A DNA stretch of 64,000 nt from CAZCGA01 sp964498075 (GTDB lineage Bacteria; Desulfobacterota; Binatia; HRBIN30), in assembly GCA_964498075.1 (NCBI GenBank), contig CAZCGA010000020.1, forward strand, positions 4,343-68,342. Direction: 5' to 3'. Each line of letters begins with the position of its first letter. Within the stretch, counting starts at the first letter, position 1. Shown in pieces: positions 26,393 through 34,719 of the stretch. The translations under genes were made by a program, and so were the position numbers. The notes below the pieces were generated by a model that worked only from the letters and a program-made list of their open reading frames with translations, searched no databases and was not told where the DNA came from.

Positions 26393-27052
26393 ATGGCACG
26401 CGCGCTGCCTCGACAGCCTCCTGTTCCGCACACCGTCCCGCGGCGGCTGCGCGTAATTCCCGGCTTCAGCGGTGGCGACCCGCCGGTGCAGACATGGCAG
26501 CCGCCGATCAGCAACGGACAGCTGGCGGTGCTCATCTTCATCGCGTTCGAGACGATGATCTTCGCGGGTCTGGTGAGTTCCTACTGGGTGCTGCGCAGCG
26601 GCAGCTTGGCGTGGCCGCCGCCGAATCTGCCGCGCCTGCCGCTGGCAGTGACCTGGGTGAACACGTTCATGCTCACGTTCAGCGCGTTCACCATGTGGCG
26701 CAGCGTGGCGGCTATTGGCGCCGGCAGCCAGGCCGGCCTGCGCAGCGCGCTGGTGGCGACTGCCGTCCTGGGCGTGGGCTTCTTGGGCGTACAGGGTTCA
26801 GAGTGGGCGCGTCTGATCCGCCAGGGGCTGACCTTGTCGTCCGGCTCCTACGGATCGATCTTCTACACCCTCATCGGTTTACATGCCCTGCACGTGGTCG
26901 GCGCCGTCGTCTGGCTTTTGGCCGTGCTGGCGATCGCGCAGCGCAACGGCTACACCGCCGAGCGCCACAGCGGTGTGCGGCTGTGCGCCACGTACTGGTA
27001 CTTTGTCTGCGCCCTCTGGCTGGTGCTGTTTGCCGTGGTCTATCTGTACTGA
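26393..27052 (+). CDS. Divergent cytochrome oxidase subunit III-like protein
   Basis: A 219-residue member of the haem-copper oxidase subunit III family with five or more membrane helices. Family marks include FIAFETMIFAGLVSSYWVLR, the helix with GSEWARL, and IGLHALHVVGAV. The final helix reads YWYFVCALWLVLF, where the usual family pattern is YWHFVD followed by W and F. The conserved His and Asp are therefore replaced by Tyr and Cys. A second, canonical subunit III gene lies 330 bases downstream in the same operon, so this copy may have a specialised or regulatory role. ATG at 26393 starts 2 bases after the preceding small gene. Confidence 0.82.
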   Translation: MARALPRQPPVPHTVPRRLRVIPGFSGGDPPVQTWQPPISNGQLAVLIFIAFETMIFAGLVSSYWVLRSGSLAWPPPNLPRLPLAVTWVNTFMLTFSAFTMWRSVAAIGAGSQAGLRSALVATAVLGVGFLGVQGSEWARLIRQGLTLSSGSYGSIFYTLIGLHALHVVGAVVWLLAVLAIAQRNGYTAERHSGVRLCATYWYFVCALWLVLFAVVYLY

Positions 27053-27061
27053 GAGCGGGTG

Positions 27062-27352
27062 ATGGCGATGAAACGTTCGCGGCAGTCATTTTGGTTGTCA
27101 GGTGCAGCGGCAGTGCTGCTCGGCATCGTCGTGGCGGCGCCAGCGGCGGTGCTCGCCTGTCCGAGTTGTAAGGACGCGATCAGCAACGATGCTGTAGCCG
27201 ACGCCTTCAGTTGGACCACACTGTTACTGATCGCGATGCCGATGCTACTGGTGGGATCGATCGGCGGGTGGGTCGCGTACGTGTACTGGCGCGCGGCCCG
27301 GAGCGCGGCGGCTGCGGGCGATGCGTCTCCGCAGCCAAGTGGGAATGCCTAG
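27062..27352 (+). CDS. Small exported protein with CPSCK motif
   Basis: A 96-residue protein. It has a signal-like N-terminal helix (about 12-33), then ACPSCKDAISNDAVADAFSW with a Cys-x2-Cys pair just outside the membrane, a transmembrane helix (about 53-77) and a polar tail. It lies between two subunit III genes. The CxxC pair next to a membrane anchor could bind copper or take part in thiol chemistry during oxidase assembly, but this is inference. GTG 27059, ATG 27062 and ATG 27068 are all possible starts. Confidence 0.6.
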   Translation: MAMKRSRQSFWLSGAAAVLLGIVVAAPAAVLACPSCKDAISNDAVADAFSWTTLLLIAMPMLLVGSIGGWVAYVYWRAARSAAAAGDASPQPSGNA

Positions 27353-27382
27353 CACTGTGCGGACAGAAAAGGAGAGCGACAC

Positions 27383-27988
27383 GTGAGCCAAGCAGCGGTA
27401 CTCGAACACGGGTTACAAGTGGAGCCGGCGGAATCGCCCCTCACGCCGGAGAGCTGGGGCAAGCTGGGCATGTGGGTCTTCCTCGCCGGTGACGCCATGT
27501 CGTTCGGCGGGTTGATTTGTGCCTATGCGGCGTTGCGCTTCTCCGATCCGAGCTGGCCGGTCCCCTCGACCATTCTCGGTGTGCCCTTCACGGCGGTGAT
27601 GACCTTCCTGCTGATCTGCAGCAGCGTCACCATGGTGAAAGGGCTCGAAGCGATCAAGCACGGTGATCGCGCCGGGTTGCGCCGGTTTCTGGGGCTCACC
27701 ATCCTGGGTGGTGCCTGCTTTCTCGGGATGCAAGCGCGCGAGTGGACCCACCTGATCGAGCACACTATGACGCTGACCAGCAAGGGGCTGTTCGGCTCGA
27801 CGTTCTTCGTCCTCACCGGCTTCCACGGCTGTCACGTGTTCTCCGGCGTGGTCTACCTGAGCTGTATTCTGGGCAACGCCGGGTACTACTCGGCCGACAA
27901 CCACAACTCGGTGGAGGTCGTCGGGCTCTACTGGCACTTCGTCGATCTGGTGTGGATTCTGATCTTCACCTTCGTCTACCTGATTTGA
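27383..27988 (+). CDS. coxC: Cytochrome c oxidase subunit III
   Basis: A 201-residue subunit III with five membrane helices. The canonical last helix is YWHFVDLVWILIFTFVYL, and the middle has FLGMQAREWTHL and GFHGCHVFSGV, all typical of the bacterial short form. Subunit III stabilises proton uptake and the oxygen path of subunit I. GTG at 27383 is supported by GGAGAG upstream. Followed 19 bases later by subunit IV. Confidence 0.92.
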   Translation: MSQAAVLEHGLQVEPAESPLTPESWGKLGMWVFLAGDAMSFGGLICAYAALRFSDPSWPVPSTILGVPFTAVMTFLLICSSVTMVKGLEAIKHGDRAGLRRFLGLTILGGACFLGMQAREWTHLIEHTMTLTSKGLFGSTFFVLTGFHGCHVFSGVVYLSCILGNAGYYSADNHNSVEVVGLYWHFVDLVWILIFTFVYLI

Positions 27989-28007
27989 ACGTAGGGAGAG
28001 TTGAGCG

Positions 28008-28295
28008 ATGGATACGACGCACGAAGCACCAAACTACATGGCCATCTTCTGGTGGCTGCTGGGGCTGACGATTGCCGAGCTGGCGGTGGCGTACATGGGC
28101 CTGCCAAAGCCGTTGATGATCGCCGGGCTCGTCGGCCTTGCGGTCGCCAAGGCCGCGCTGGTCGCGATGTACTTCATGCATCTGAAGTTCGAGCGCCGGA
28201 CGCTCGGCTTGATTGCGCTCACGCCGCCCTTCCTCTTGATCCTCTTCGTGGTGATCACCTTCCCCGACACGGCCTGGAGGCTGTTCGTTCATTGA
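28008..28295 (+). CDS. coxD: Cytochrome c oxidase subunit IV (prokaryotic type)
   Basis: A 95-residue membrane protein with three helices. It has the family core KAALVAMYFMHLKFERRTLG, in which the MYFMHL tract is the hallmark of COX4_pro/CyoD-like subunits that support CuB binding. It sits in the expected place after subunit III. The SCO gene starts inside its stop codon region (TTG at 28292). Confidence 0.9.
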   Translation: MDTTHEAPNYMAIFWWLLGLTIAELAVAYMGLPKPLMIAGLVGLAVAKAALVAMYFMHLKFERRTLGLIALTPPFLLILFVVITFPDTAWRLFVH

Positions 28296-28993
28296 AACAC
28301 GTCCTGCGTTCGCGCCTCCTGCGCAGCGCGCTGATCGTCGCCGGAGGCCTGTTCCTGAGCGCCGCCACCTGGGTGGCTTTCCGCCACGGCGTGGAGCCGG
28401 CGCCAGCCGGCTTGCCGGTGATCGGCGCCGTGCCGGAGTTCGCGCTCGTCGCCAGCAACGGTGAGCCGCTCGCCCAGACCAATCTGGCCGGCGGCATCTG
28501 GGTTGCCGACTTCATCTTCACTCACTGCCCCGGCATCTGTCCGATGCTGAGCGGCCAGATGGCCCGCCTGCAAAGCACGCTCGCACGTGAGCATGAAGAC
28601 ACGGTGCGCCTGGTTTCCTTCAGCGTCGATCCCGCGAACGATACCCCCGAAGCGTTGCGCACCTACGCCGAACGCTTTCGTGCCGACCCGAGCCGCTGGC
28701 TGTTCCTCACGGGTGAGCGCGACACCCTGCACCGGCTGATCAAGGACGGCTTCCGCCTGGCGGTCGCCGAGCGGAGGCCAGACGAGAACGCTGACGGCGA
28801 AGGGCTGATCACCCACAGCGATCGCTTCGTACTGGTTGATCGCCACCTGCAGATCCGCGGCTACTACCACGGCACCGACGAGGACGGGATCAAGCAGCTC
28901 TTGCACGACATCCAAACGCTGCGCAGAGAGCAGCCATCAGCCGTCAGCTTTCAGCAATCAGCTTTCGAAGATTCCGCTGAAGCTGACCGCTGA
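28292..28993 (+). CDS. SCO1/SenC copper chaperone for CuA assembly
   Basis: A membrane-anchored thioredoxin-fold protein that delivers copper to the CuA site of subunit II. TTG at 28292, overlapping the coxD stop, gives 233 residues with an anchor at about 11-30. Copper ligands are Cys79 and Cys83 (THCPGICP) and His175 (THSDRFVLVD). The last 20 residues (214-233) are encoded by a seven-base-period repeat (28931-29007). They have no family counterpart, so the repeat has extended the C-terminus. Confidence 0.9.
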   Translation: MKHVLRSRLLRSALIVAGGLFLSAATWVAFRHGVEPAPAGLPVIGAVPEFALVASNGEPLAQTNLAGGIWVADFIFTHCPGICPMLSGQMARLQSTLAREHEDTVRLVSFSVDPANDTPEALRTYAERFRADPSRWLFLTGERDTLHRLIKDGFRLAVAERRPDENADGEGLITHSDRFVLVDRHLQIRGYYHGTDEDGIKQLLHDIQTLRREQPSAVSFQQSAFEDSAEADR

Positions 28994-29007
28994 CAGCTGA
29001 TCGCTGA
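28931..29007. repeat. Seven-base-period CAGC repeat, arms inverted
   Basis: The left arm is a row of heptads CAGCCAT, CAGCCGT, CAGCTTT, CAGCAAT, CAGCTTT. The right arm has AAGCTGA, CCGCTGA, CAGCTGA, TCGCTGA in inverted sense, and the two arms can fold into one long hairpin. The repeat covers the end of the SCO gene and stops directly at the next ATG (29008). Confidence 0.7.
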
Positions 29008-29436
29008 ATGCTTTCTTTACACGACCTTCCCGCGTTGAACGCCACGCTGAACGCCACCAGCGCGGTTCTCCTGGCCCTCGGCTACGGCTTCATCCGCCGC
29101 CGGCAAATCGACGCCCACCGAGCGTGCATGCTGGCCGCCTTCGGCGTGTCGACGCTCTTCCTGATTTCCTATCTGGTCTACCACTACCAAGTGGGCTCCG
29201 TGCGGTTCCCGGGCACCGGCTGGGTGCGCGGCCTGTACTTCGCCATCCTGATCTCACACACCATCCTCGCCGCCTCGGTCCCCCCGTTGGCCATCGTCAC
29301 CCTAACCCGCGCCCTCCGCCAACGTTTCGACCGCCACCGCCGCATCGCGCGCTGGGCCCTGCCGATTTGGTTCTACGTCTCGGTCACCGGCGTGATCGTC
29401 TACGTCATGCTGTATCAGCTGTACGGCGCCCGCTGA
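29008..29436 (+). CDS. DUF420 membrane protein (oxidase-associated)
   Basis: A 142-residue protein with four membrane helices. DUF420 features include LPALNATLNATSAVLLALGY, the histidine-rich segments RRRQIDAHRACMLAAF and VYHYQVG, and FYVSVTGVIVYVMLYQL. DUF420 members, such as CtaM-like proteins, are needed for aa3 oxidase function in Firmicutes, and the genes usually lie next to SCO and cox genes as here. It is probably the last gene of the operon. Its start follows directly after the repeat that ends the SCO gene, leaving no room for a normal ribosome-binding site outside the repeat. Confidence 0.85.
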   Translation: MLSLHDLPALNATLNATSAVLLALGYGFIRRRQIDAHRACMLAAFGVSTLFLISYLVYHYQVGSVRFPGTGWVRGLYFAILISHTILAASVPPLAIVTLTRALRQRFDRHRRIARWALPIWFYVSVTGVIVYVMLYQLYGAR

Positions 29437-29481
29437 CCGTCCTGCGGGCTCACGTCGGCAAGGGCGCGATCATTCTCGACG

Positions 29482-29865
29482 CTACACCAGGAACTTCCCG
29501 TTGCCCGAGGCGACCGGGCGCGCCGGATCGTCTTGCCATGCGATCACATGCACCACGGCGACTCGGCGGCCGAGCTTGAAGATGTCGGCGCGCGCCCGGG
29601 TGGTCGTCGGGCCGGCGGAACGCAGGTAGTCGATGGTGAAGTTGATCGGCTTCGGCACACGATCGGTGCCGCTTTCGTCGATCAGGCGGAGCAGCGCCGT
29701 CAGCTCGAGGAACGCGCCGATGACTCCGCCGTGGATCGCCGGCAGCATGACGTTGCCGATGATCTCCTCGCGGAAGGGCAGCACACATTCCAGCACGCCG
29801 TCGACACGGTCCACCGCAGCGCCCAGGAAGCGAGCGTACGGAATGGCATCGAGGACGTCCCTCAC
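29482..29865 (-). CDS. PaaI-type hotdog thioesterase (second of a pair)
   Basis: A 127-residue hotdog-fold protein. LPAIHGGVIGAFLELTALLRL is the central helix with the HGG turn used in PaaI-like acyl-CoA thioesterases, and INFTIDYLRSAGPTTTRARADI supplies the following strands. It overlaps the preceding thioesterase gene by 4 bases (ATGA). The two may form a heteromer acting on aromatic or fatty acyl-CoA; the substrate cannot be read from sequence. Confidence 0.85.
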   Translation of the reverse strand: MRDVLDAIPYARFLGAAVDRVDGVLECVLPFREEIIGNVMLPAIHGGVIGAFLELTALLRLIDESGTDRVPKPINFTIDYLRSAGPTTTRARADIFKLGRRVAVVHVIAWQDDPARPVASGNGKFLV

Positions 29866-30377
29866 GACGGTTCCTCCCCTTCCTCCTCGGGGGTGCCTTC
29901 GCGCACGAGGCGCTCGAAGGAAGTCATGGCCCGATTTGCCCCCAGCATGAAGGTGCCCAGGCAGCTGGCGAACGGGTTATCCGGCGCGCGCTCATAGGCG
30001 ATGCCGCGGATGAAGGCGACGTTGCGCGTCACCTTGTAGCACTCGACGCGTCCGTACAGATCGAGCCCCGGGGTCGCAGCGCGTACGTAGTCGACGCGGA
30101 GATCCACCGTGGCAATGGAGCGCAGGACGTCGAGGGCGCACGCAACCGCCAGCCCGGAGGCGTGATCGAGGAGCGTGGTGATGGCGCCGCCGAAGACGAC
30201 CTTGCGCACCGGGTCGCCGATCAGCTCGGGGCGGTAGGGCAACATGATGACCGCGAAACCTGGCCCGGTCTCGACCACCTTCATGCCGAGGTAGCGCGCA
30301 TGCGGAGTGTAGCTGGTCATGTCCTCCCGGCCCGGGCCGAAGAGGGAAGCGAGGGCGTATTGCCGATTCGTCGACAT
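29862..30377 (-). CDS. PaaI-type hotdog thioesterase (first of a pair)
   Basis: A 171-residue hotdog-fold protein. VRKVVFGGAITTLLDHASGLAVA is the central helix region, here with FGG in place of the usual HGG, and DLRVDYVRAATPGLDLYGRVE follows. The aspartate in LLDHASG is a candidate catalytic residue. It is co-transcribed with the overlapping paralogue. ATG at 30377 is preferred to a longer form from 30395. A TACAAT hexamer lies 8 bases upstream of this ATG and no ribosome-binding site is visible, so the message may be leaderless. Confidence 0.83.
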   Translation of the reverse strand: MSTNRQYALASLFGPGREDMTSYTPHARYLGMKVVETGPGFAVIMLPYRPELIGDPVRKVVFGGAITTLLDHASGLAVACALDVLRSIATVDLRVDYVRAATPGLDLYGRVECYKVTRNVAFIRGIAYERAPDNPFASCLGTFMLGANRAMTSFERLVREGTPEEEGEEPS

Positions 30378-30471
30378 CGGGCGGGATTGTAGCACGAGGT
30401 GTGGGCGCCGGCCTGCGCTGCGTTGCGGTGCAACGGAGCAGTACGTTTCGATTCTCGATTGCTCCGCTGCG

Positions 30472-31551
30472 TTACGGCGGACTCACGGTCTGCTCGGAGA
30501 GAAAACGTTGCAGCTCGGCTGCTGCAACAGCGTGCCCGCGTGGGTTCCAATGCCAGTTCCCAGGGATGAACACGTCCTTCGGGTTGGCTCGGCTGATCGG
30601 ATCACTCAGGTCCAAGAAGGGTGTGGCATGGGTCTGCGCATACAGGCGCAGCCAGTTGCGTCGTTGCCGGTCCACAGGCGCCTCGCTAGTGCCCGGGAGA
30701 AACATGATGACCGGGGCAAACGCACGCTCTTTGGCCAACTGCAAGAAGCGATCGAAGATGGCCGCATTGAGATCGAACTCCGCGCTTGTGTAGCGCCAGT
30801 ACAGATTGTTGAGCGCCACAACCAGACTGAGACGGTCGAAGACGTCCGGCTGCGGATGCGGGATCGTGATCAGACGTCCGGACTCCAGTTGAAAGCGTGG
30901 GATGGGGAAACCCGCTCCAGCGTACCGCGGACGCACCCGACGGAAATCATCAGTGTACATTGCCAGCACTACCACACGTGGTGACGATACCAGCCCCACC
31001 TCTTCCAGCGCGCGCAGCATCAAATCCGGCCCATATCCGGTCATGCCGAGGTTGTCGATCCGCCAGGTGGGCTCGAGCGTCTCGAGGACGTTCGTGAAGC
31101 GTTCCGACTCCTCGACCCCCTCGCCAAACACAAACGAGTCCCCCAGCACGACAATACGTCGACGCGCATCGGGTTCGTCGAGCTCGCGGCTACTCCGGAA
31201 GCCGTGGCGATTCGAGACGAGCGTGAGACGCCGCGGATTGCGCTGTGGGTAAAGGTAGGTGGTCGTGCGGGACGGCCAGAGGCGGTATCCATAGGGATCG
31301 AACCGCTGGTAGAGGTCTGGACGATCACAAGTCGGCGGATAGACGCGCGCCCGGAATCGCCCCGTCATACGCAGGCCGATTTCACCCAGGCACAGCGACA
31401 CTCCGAGTGCCACCAGGCACAGGAGGCCGTTCAGCGCCACACTGGGAAGCTTTGGCCGCACGTGGGAGCAGATTTCCGCTAGCCCGTACACCAAAGCGCC
31501 GGTGATTTCCAGCGTTGATGGCGTGCGCACGATGGCGCAAGGTCGTTGCAT
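30472..31551 (-). CDS. Membrane-anchored SGNH/GDSL-type hydrolase
   Basis: A 359-residue protein. One hydrophobic helix near the N-terminus (VALNGLLCLVALGVSLCLGE) anchors an extracytoplasmic SGNH domain. RIVVLGDSFVFGEGV contains the nucleophile serine of block I, and GNWHWNPRGHAVAA near the end contains the His of block V. Such proteins act as O-acetyl esterases or transferases on surface polysaccharides or peptidoglycan. The upstream neighbour is a NamZ-like muramidase, which supports a cell-wall role. ATG at 31551 is used; an upstream extension to 31728 lacks family-like sequence and overlaps the neighbour. Confidence 0.75.
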   Translation of the reverse strand: MQRPCAIVRTPSTLEITGALVYGLAEICSHVRPKLPSVALNGLLCLVALGVSLCLGEIGLRMTGRFRARVYPPTCDRPDLYQRFDPYGYRLWPSRTTTYLYPQRNPRRLTLVSNRHGFRSSRELDEPDARRRIVVLGDSFVFGEGVEESERFTNVLETLEPTWRIDNLGMTGYGPDLMLRALEEVGLVSSPRVVVLAMYTDDFRRVRPRYAGAGFPIPRFQLESGRLITIPHPQPDVFDRLSLVVALNNLYWRYTSAEFDLNAAIFDRFLQLAKERAFAPVIMFLPGTSEAPVDRQRRNWLRLYAQTHATPFLDLSDPISRANPKDVFIPGNWHWNPRGHAVAAAELQRFLSEQTVSPP

Positions 31552-31594
31552 TGCGCACGCCGTGGAATGGAATTCCGCGGCTACGGGGTGAAGA

Positions 31595-31613
31595 AGTCCT
31601 CTGAAAGAGGACT
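31595..31613 (-). terminator. Possible stem-loop terminator after the NamZ-like gene
   Basis: AGTCCTCT and AGAGGACT form a perfect 8-base stem with a 3-base loop. On the minus strand it lies 21 bases after the muramidase stop and is followed by TCTTC. The T run is weak, so termination would be partial; it sits between two codirectional genes. Confidence 0.4.
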
Positions 31614-31633
31614 CAAGGGGTGGCGATTCGCGA

Positions 31634-32839
31634 TCAGCGGTAGAGCAGGACCGCCTCGCGTTCTGCGCGCCAGGCACTCTCGTCGGCCGAGGCCAGGGCG
31701 TCGAGGTCCGCGGGTGTGGCCGCAGCATCGTCGACCCACTGACGCAGCAGCTCGCTGCCGTTGATCACGTCGATCGCCACGCGATCCGGCTCGTACTCGT
31801 AGATGAAGTCGCGCCAGAGTGCGTACTCCGGTCGCAGCGCCCGCAACGCCTTGAATGCGAGGGCGAGGAGACGCCACGGGCGGAAGGCGTTGTGATCGTA
31901 CGCCGTATCGTCGACATGGATCTGCACCCCGGCGCACGGCGTGCCGGCGTGCTTGTGGAACGTCGGCTCGAACCAGCACGTCCTTAGCCGACAGCCGCAC
32001 AGCCACTCCGGCGCCAGAGCGGCCATCGTGGCCAGCAGCGCACGCGGCTCGAGATCCGGCGCACCGAGGAGCTCGAGCGGCCGCGTCGTGCCGCGCCCTT
32101 CGGACAGCGTCGTGCCTTCCAGCAGCACCGTGCCGGCGAAACAGCGCGCCATCCACAGATTGGATGCGTTGGGGCTCGGATTGACCCAGGTGCGCTCGCC
32201 CAGCGGCCATCCAAATCCCGGAGCGCTCGCCGGCTTCCAGCCTTCCATGGTGACGACCTCGACGTCGACGTCGAGGTGCAGCGTGCGCACGAACCACCGC
32301 CCCAGCTCGCCGAGCGTGAGACCGTGACGCATCGGCAAGGGGCCGGCGCCCACGAAGCTCTCGCATCCCGCGCGCAGTCGCAGCCCCTCCACGGGACGGC
32401 CGATTGGGTTCGGGCGGTCGAGAATCCAGACCGTCTTGCGGTGCGCGGCGGCGCCTTCGAGCATGTAGCGCAGCGTCGTCACGAAACTGTAGATGCGGCA
32501 GCCGACGTCCTGCAGGTCGACGAGCAGCACATCGAAGCAGTCCATCATTGCCGCGGTCGGACGGCGCACCTCACCATACAGACTGAAGACTGGAATCCCG
32601 TGCACCGGATCGGCGAAGTCGGCCGACTCGATCATGTTGTCCTGCTTGTCGCCGCGCAGCCCGTGCTGCGGGCCGAAGGCCGCCACCAGCTCGACGTCAT
32701 CGAGCCTCGCGAGGGCATCGAGCGAGTGGACGAGGTCGCCGGTCACCGAGGCCGGATGTGCGAGCAACGCCACACGGCGGCCGGCGATCGGTTTCCGAAG
32801 CGCGGGCTCTTCCAGCAGGCGATCGATGCCGAACCGCAT
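31634..32839 (-). CDS. DUF1343 / NamZ-like exo-beta-N-acetylmuramidase
   Basis: A 401-residue protein of the DUF1343 family. Its characterised member NamZ removes terminal N-acetylmuramic acid from peptidoglycan fragments. Family segments visible include RVALLAHPASVTGD, AFGPQHGLRGDKQDNM, PVFSLYGEVRRPTAAMM, LLVDLQDVGCRIYSFVTTL, ILDRPNPIGR and LSEGRGTTRPLELLGAP. No signal peptide is apparent, so it would act in the cytoplasm, in muropeptide recycling, unless exported by another route. It is followed by an SGNH hydrolase that may also act on the wall. Confidence 0.87.
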   Translation of the reverse strand: MRFGIDRLLEEPALRKPIAGRRVALLAHPASVTGDLVHSLDALARLDDVELVAAFGPQHGLRGDKQDNMIESADFADPVHGIPVFSLYGEVRRPTAAMMDCFDVLLVDLQDVGCRIYSFVTTLRYMLEGAAAHRKTVWILDRPNPIGRPVEGLRLRAGCESFVGAGPLPMRHGLTLGELGRWFVRTLHLDVDVEVVTMEGWKPASAPGFGWPLGERTWVNPSPNASNLWMARCFAGTVLLEGTTLSEGRGTTRPLELLGAPDLEPRALLATMAALAPEWLCGCRLRTCWFEPTFHKHAGTPCAGVQIHVDDTAYDHNAFRPWRLLALAFKALRALRPEYALWRDFIYEYEPDRVAIDVINGSELLRQWVDDAAATPADLDALASADESAWRAEREAVLLYR

Positions 32840-32848
32840 GCCCCGCGC

Positions 32849-33424
32849 TTAGCCTGGATCGACGCTGGAGTCCACGCCCGGCGCCCCGAGGGTCAGGGCG
32901 AAGGCGTCGGGGTGATGAAAATCCGGCTTCCCCGCCGGATGCTGCAGCGCCCAGTACGACAGTGCCCCACTCTCTTCTTCGATGACCGCTGCGAGTGCCA
33001 GTCGAAGCGGAGCATCTGAATGAGTGGCTGACAGGCGGTCGAGGCGGAGCAGCACTTCAAGTTCGAGTCGATCCGCCAAGCGACGTACGATGATTTCCGG
33101 CGCCACCATCTTGTCCGGCAGCGCCGCAATCTCGCGGTAACTTTGAAAGGCGTAGATCGCCCACTCACCCGAGGGAGCGAAGTTGAGCTCGTAATACGCA
33201 GGCGTGCCCTCCAGCGCGGTGAACACCTCGAAGCACGTGTGCTCCCAGAGCCCGTGCCCCACGCACGATGCACGCGGCGGCGGAATGCGCAGCCGGTCAA
33301 GATCACCGTCGACAGAGAACGTCAGCGCGAGCACGGCGCCTGGCGACCAGCGCACGCGCGCGGCAACGCCACGCACGACATCCGTGCGCGTCTGCGGATG
33401 ACAGGTGAGCGTGACGGAGGTCAT
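32849..33424 (-). CDS. DOMON-like (CBM9-like) domain protein
   Basis: A 191-residue protein made of one β-sandwich domain of the DOMON-like/CBM9-like group. Typical features are LTFSVDGDLDRLRIPPP, DGLWEHTCFEVF-like (here GLWEHTCFEVFTALEG), YYELNFAPSGEWAIYAFQSYR and a C-terminal DFHHPDAFAL. Function of this stand-alone family is unknown; sugar or haem binding is suggested by the fold. ATG at 33424 removes a 52-residue non-family extension. It ends 10 bases before the muramidase gene on the same strand, so the two are probably co-transcribed. Confidence 0.82.
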   Translation of the reverse strand: MTSVTLTCHPQTRTDVVRGVAARVRWSPGAVLALTFSVDGDLDRLRIPPPRASCVGHGLWEHTCFEVFTALEGTPAYYELNFAPSGEWAIYAFQSYREIAALPDKMVAPEIIVRRLADRLELEVLLRLDRLSATHSDAPLRLALAAVIEEESGALSYWALQHPAGKPDFHHPDAFALTLGAPGVDSSVDPG

Positions 33425-33510
33425 CGTGGAGCTGCCTCGCTGGTTCAGTCGGTGCCGCGAGCGACCACCTACCACACGCGGCGCGAAAACGCTCACCGCA
33501 ATCGAATGGT

Positions 33511-34719
33511 ATGAGCACTCCCTGGTTTTCCAGCGCCTCGAAAAGTGATACGACCGGCCGGTTTCAGATGATGACCTCACAGCACCCGGCCGCGGCCCGC
33601 GGCGAGCTCTCTCTGTCTCGATCGCCTGACGGCACGCTGCTGATGCACTTTGGCGGGGCGTGGCAGCTGCGCAGCACGCTGCCGTCCCCGAGCACGGTGC
33701 AACGTGAGATCGAGTCTACACCGCCGCGGCGCGTCGCCTTCGACACGGCGCAGCTCACCGCCTGGGACAGCGGCCTGCTCACGTTCCTCACCAAGGTCAC
33801 GGAGCTGTGCCAGCAGCGGCAGATCCCCACCGAGCGCGACGGTTTGCCGACCGGGGTGCGGCGTCTGCTGGCGTTGGCGGAGGCCGTCCCGGAGCGCAAG
33901 GGCGCGCGCCAAGGTAGCGTGATGCCGTCGTGGCTGGCGCGGCTCGGCACGGCGGTGCTGGATGCTCGTGAGCCGGCGAGGGCGATGCTCGACTTCATCG
34001 GGCAGATCACCGTGGCGTTCGGCAAGCTGCTGCGTCGCCAAGCGCGCTATCGCAATTCCGATCTGCTGCTGCTCATCCAGCAAGCCGGTGCCGACGCGCT
34101 CGGCATCGTCACCCTGATCAGCTTCCTGGTGGGCACCATCCTCGCCTTCGTCGGTGCGGTGCAGCTGCAGCAGTTCGGCGCGGCGATCTATGTTGCGGAC
34201 CTGGTGGGCATCGCCATGGTGCGCGAGATGGGCGCCATGATGACGGCGATCGTCATCGCCGGCCGCACGGGGGCCGCGTACGCCGCCCAGCTCGGCAGCA
34301 TGAAGGTCACGCAAGAGATCGACGCGCTGACCACCATGGGCATCTCGCCCTTGGAGTTCCTGGTCCTACCGCGCATGTTGGCCCTGTGTCTGATGATGCC
34401 GCTACTGTGTCTGTATGCCGACTTCATCGGCATCCTCGGCGGCGGTGCCGTCGGCGTGGGGATGCTGAAGCTGGCGCCCCTCGTCTACTACAATCAAACG
34501 GCCGCTGCCGTGCACCTGCCTGACCTGGTCGGCGGCGTGTTCAAGGCCTCGGTGTACGGCGTGCTGATCGCCATCTCCGGCTGCCTGCGCGGCATGCAGT
34601 GCGGCAACAGCTCCTCGGCGGTCGGCGAGGCCGCCACGTCGGCGGTGGTCACCGGCATCGTGTTCGTCATCAGCGCCTGCGGCCTGTTCGCGGTGATCTT
34701 CTATGTCCTTGGCATCTGA
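33511..34719 (+). CDS. mlaE: MlaE-family lipid ABC permease with fused STAS/MlaB-like domain
   Basis: Permease of the MCE-type phospholipid transporter of the cell envelope. Residues about 30-130 form a STAS-like domain (RVAFDTAQLTAWDSGLLTFLT), the role of MlaB in Escherichia coli. The permease core (about 185-402) has the family signature VREMGAMMTAIVIAGRTGAAYA and the EQI-type coupling loop QEIDALTTMGISPLEFLVLPR. The longest start (33511) gives 402 residues; ATG at 33568 is an alternative. It overlaps the ATPase gene by 17 bases. Confidence 0.9.
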   Translation: MSTPWFSSASKSDTTGRFQMMTSQHPAAARGELSLSRSPDGTLLMHFGGAWQLRSTLPSPSTVQREIESTPPRRVAFDTAQLTAWDSGLLTFLTKVTELCQQRQIPTERDGLPTGVRRLLALAEAVPERKGARQGSVMPSWLARLGTAVLDAREPARAMLDFIGQITVAFGKLLRRQARYRNSDLLLLIQQAGADALGIVTLISFLVGTILAFVGAVQLQQFGAAIYVADLVGIAMVREMGAMMTAIVIAGRTGAAYAAQLGSMKVTQEIDALTTMGISPLEFLVLPRMLALCLMMPLLCLYADFIGILGGGAVGVGMLKLAPLVYYNQTAAAVHLPDLVGGVFKASVYGVLIAISGCLRGMQCGNSSSAVGEAATSAVVTGIVFVISACGLFAVIFYVLGI

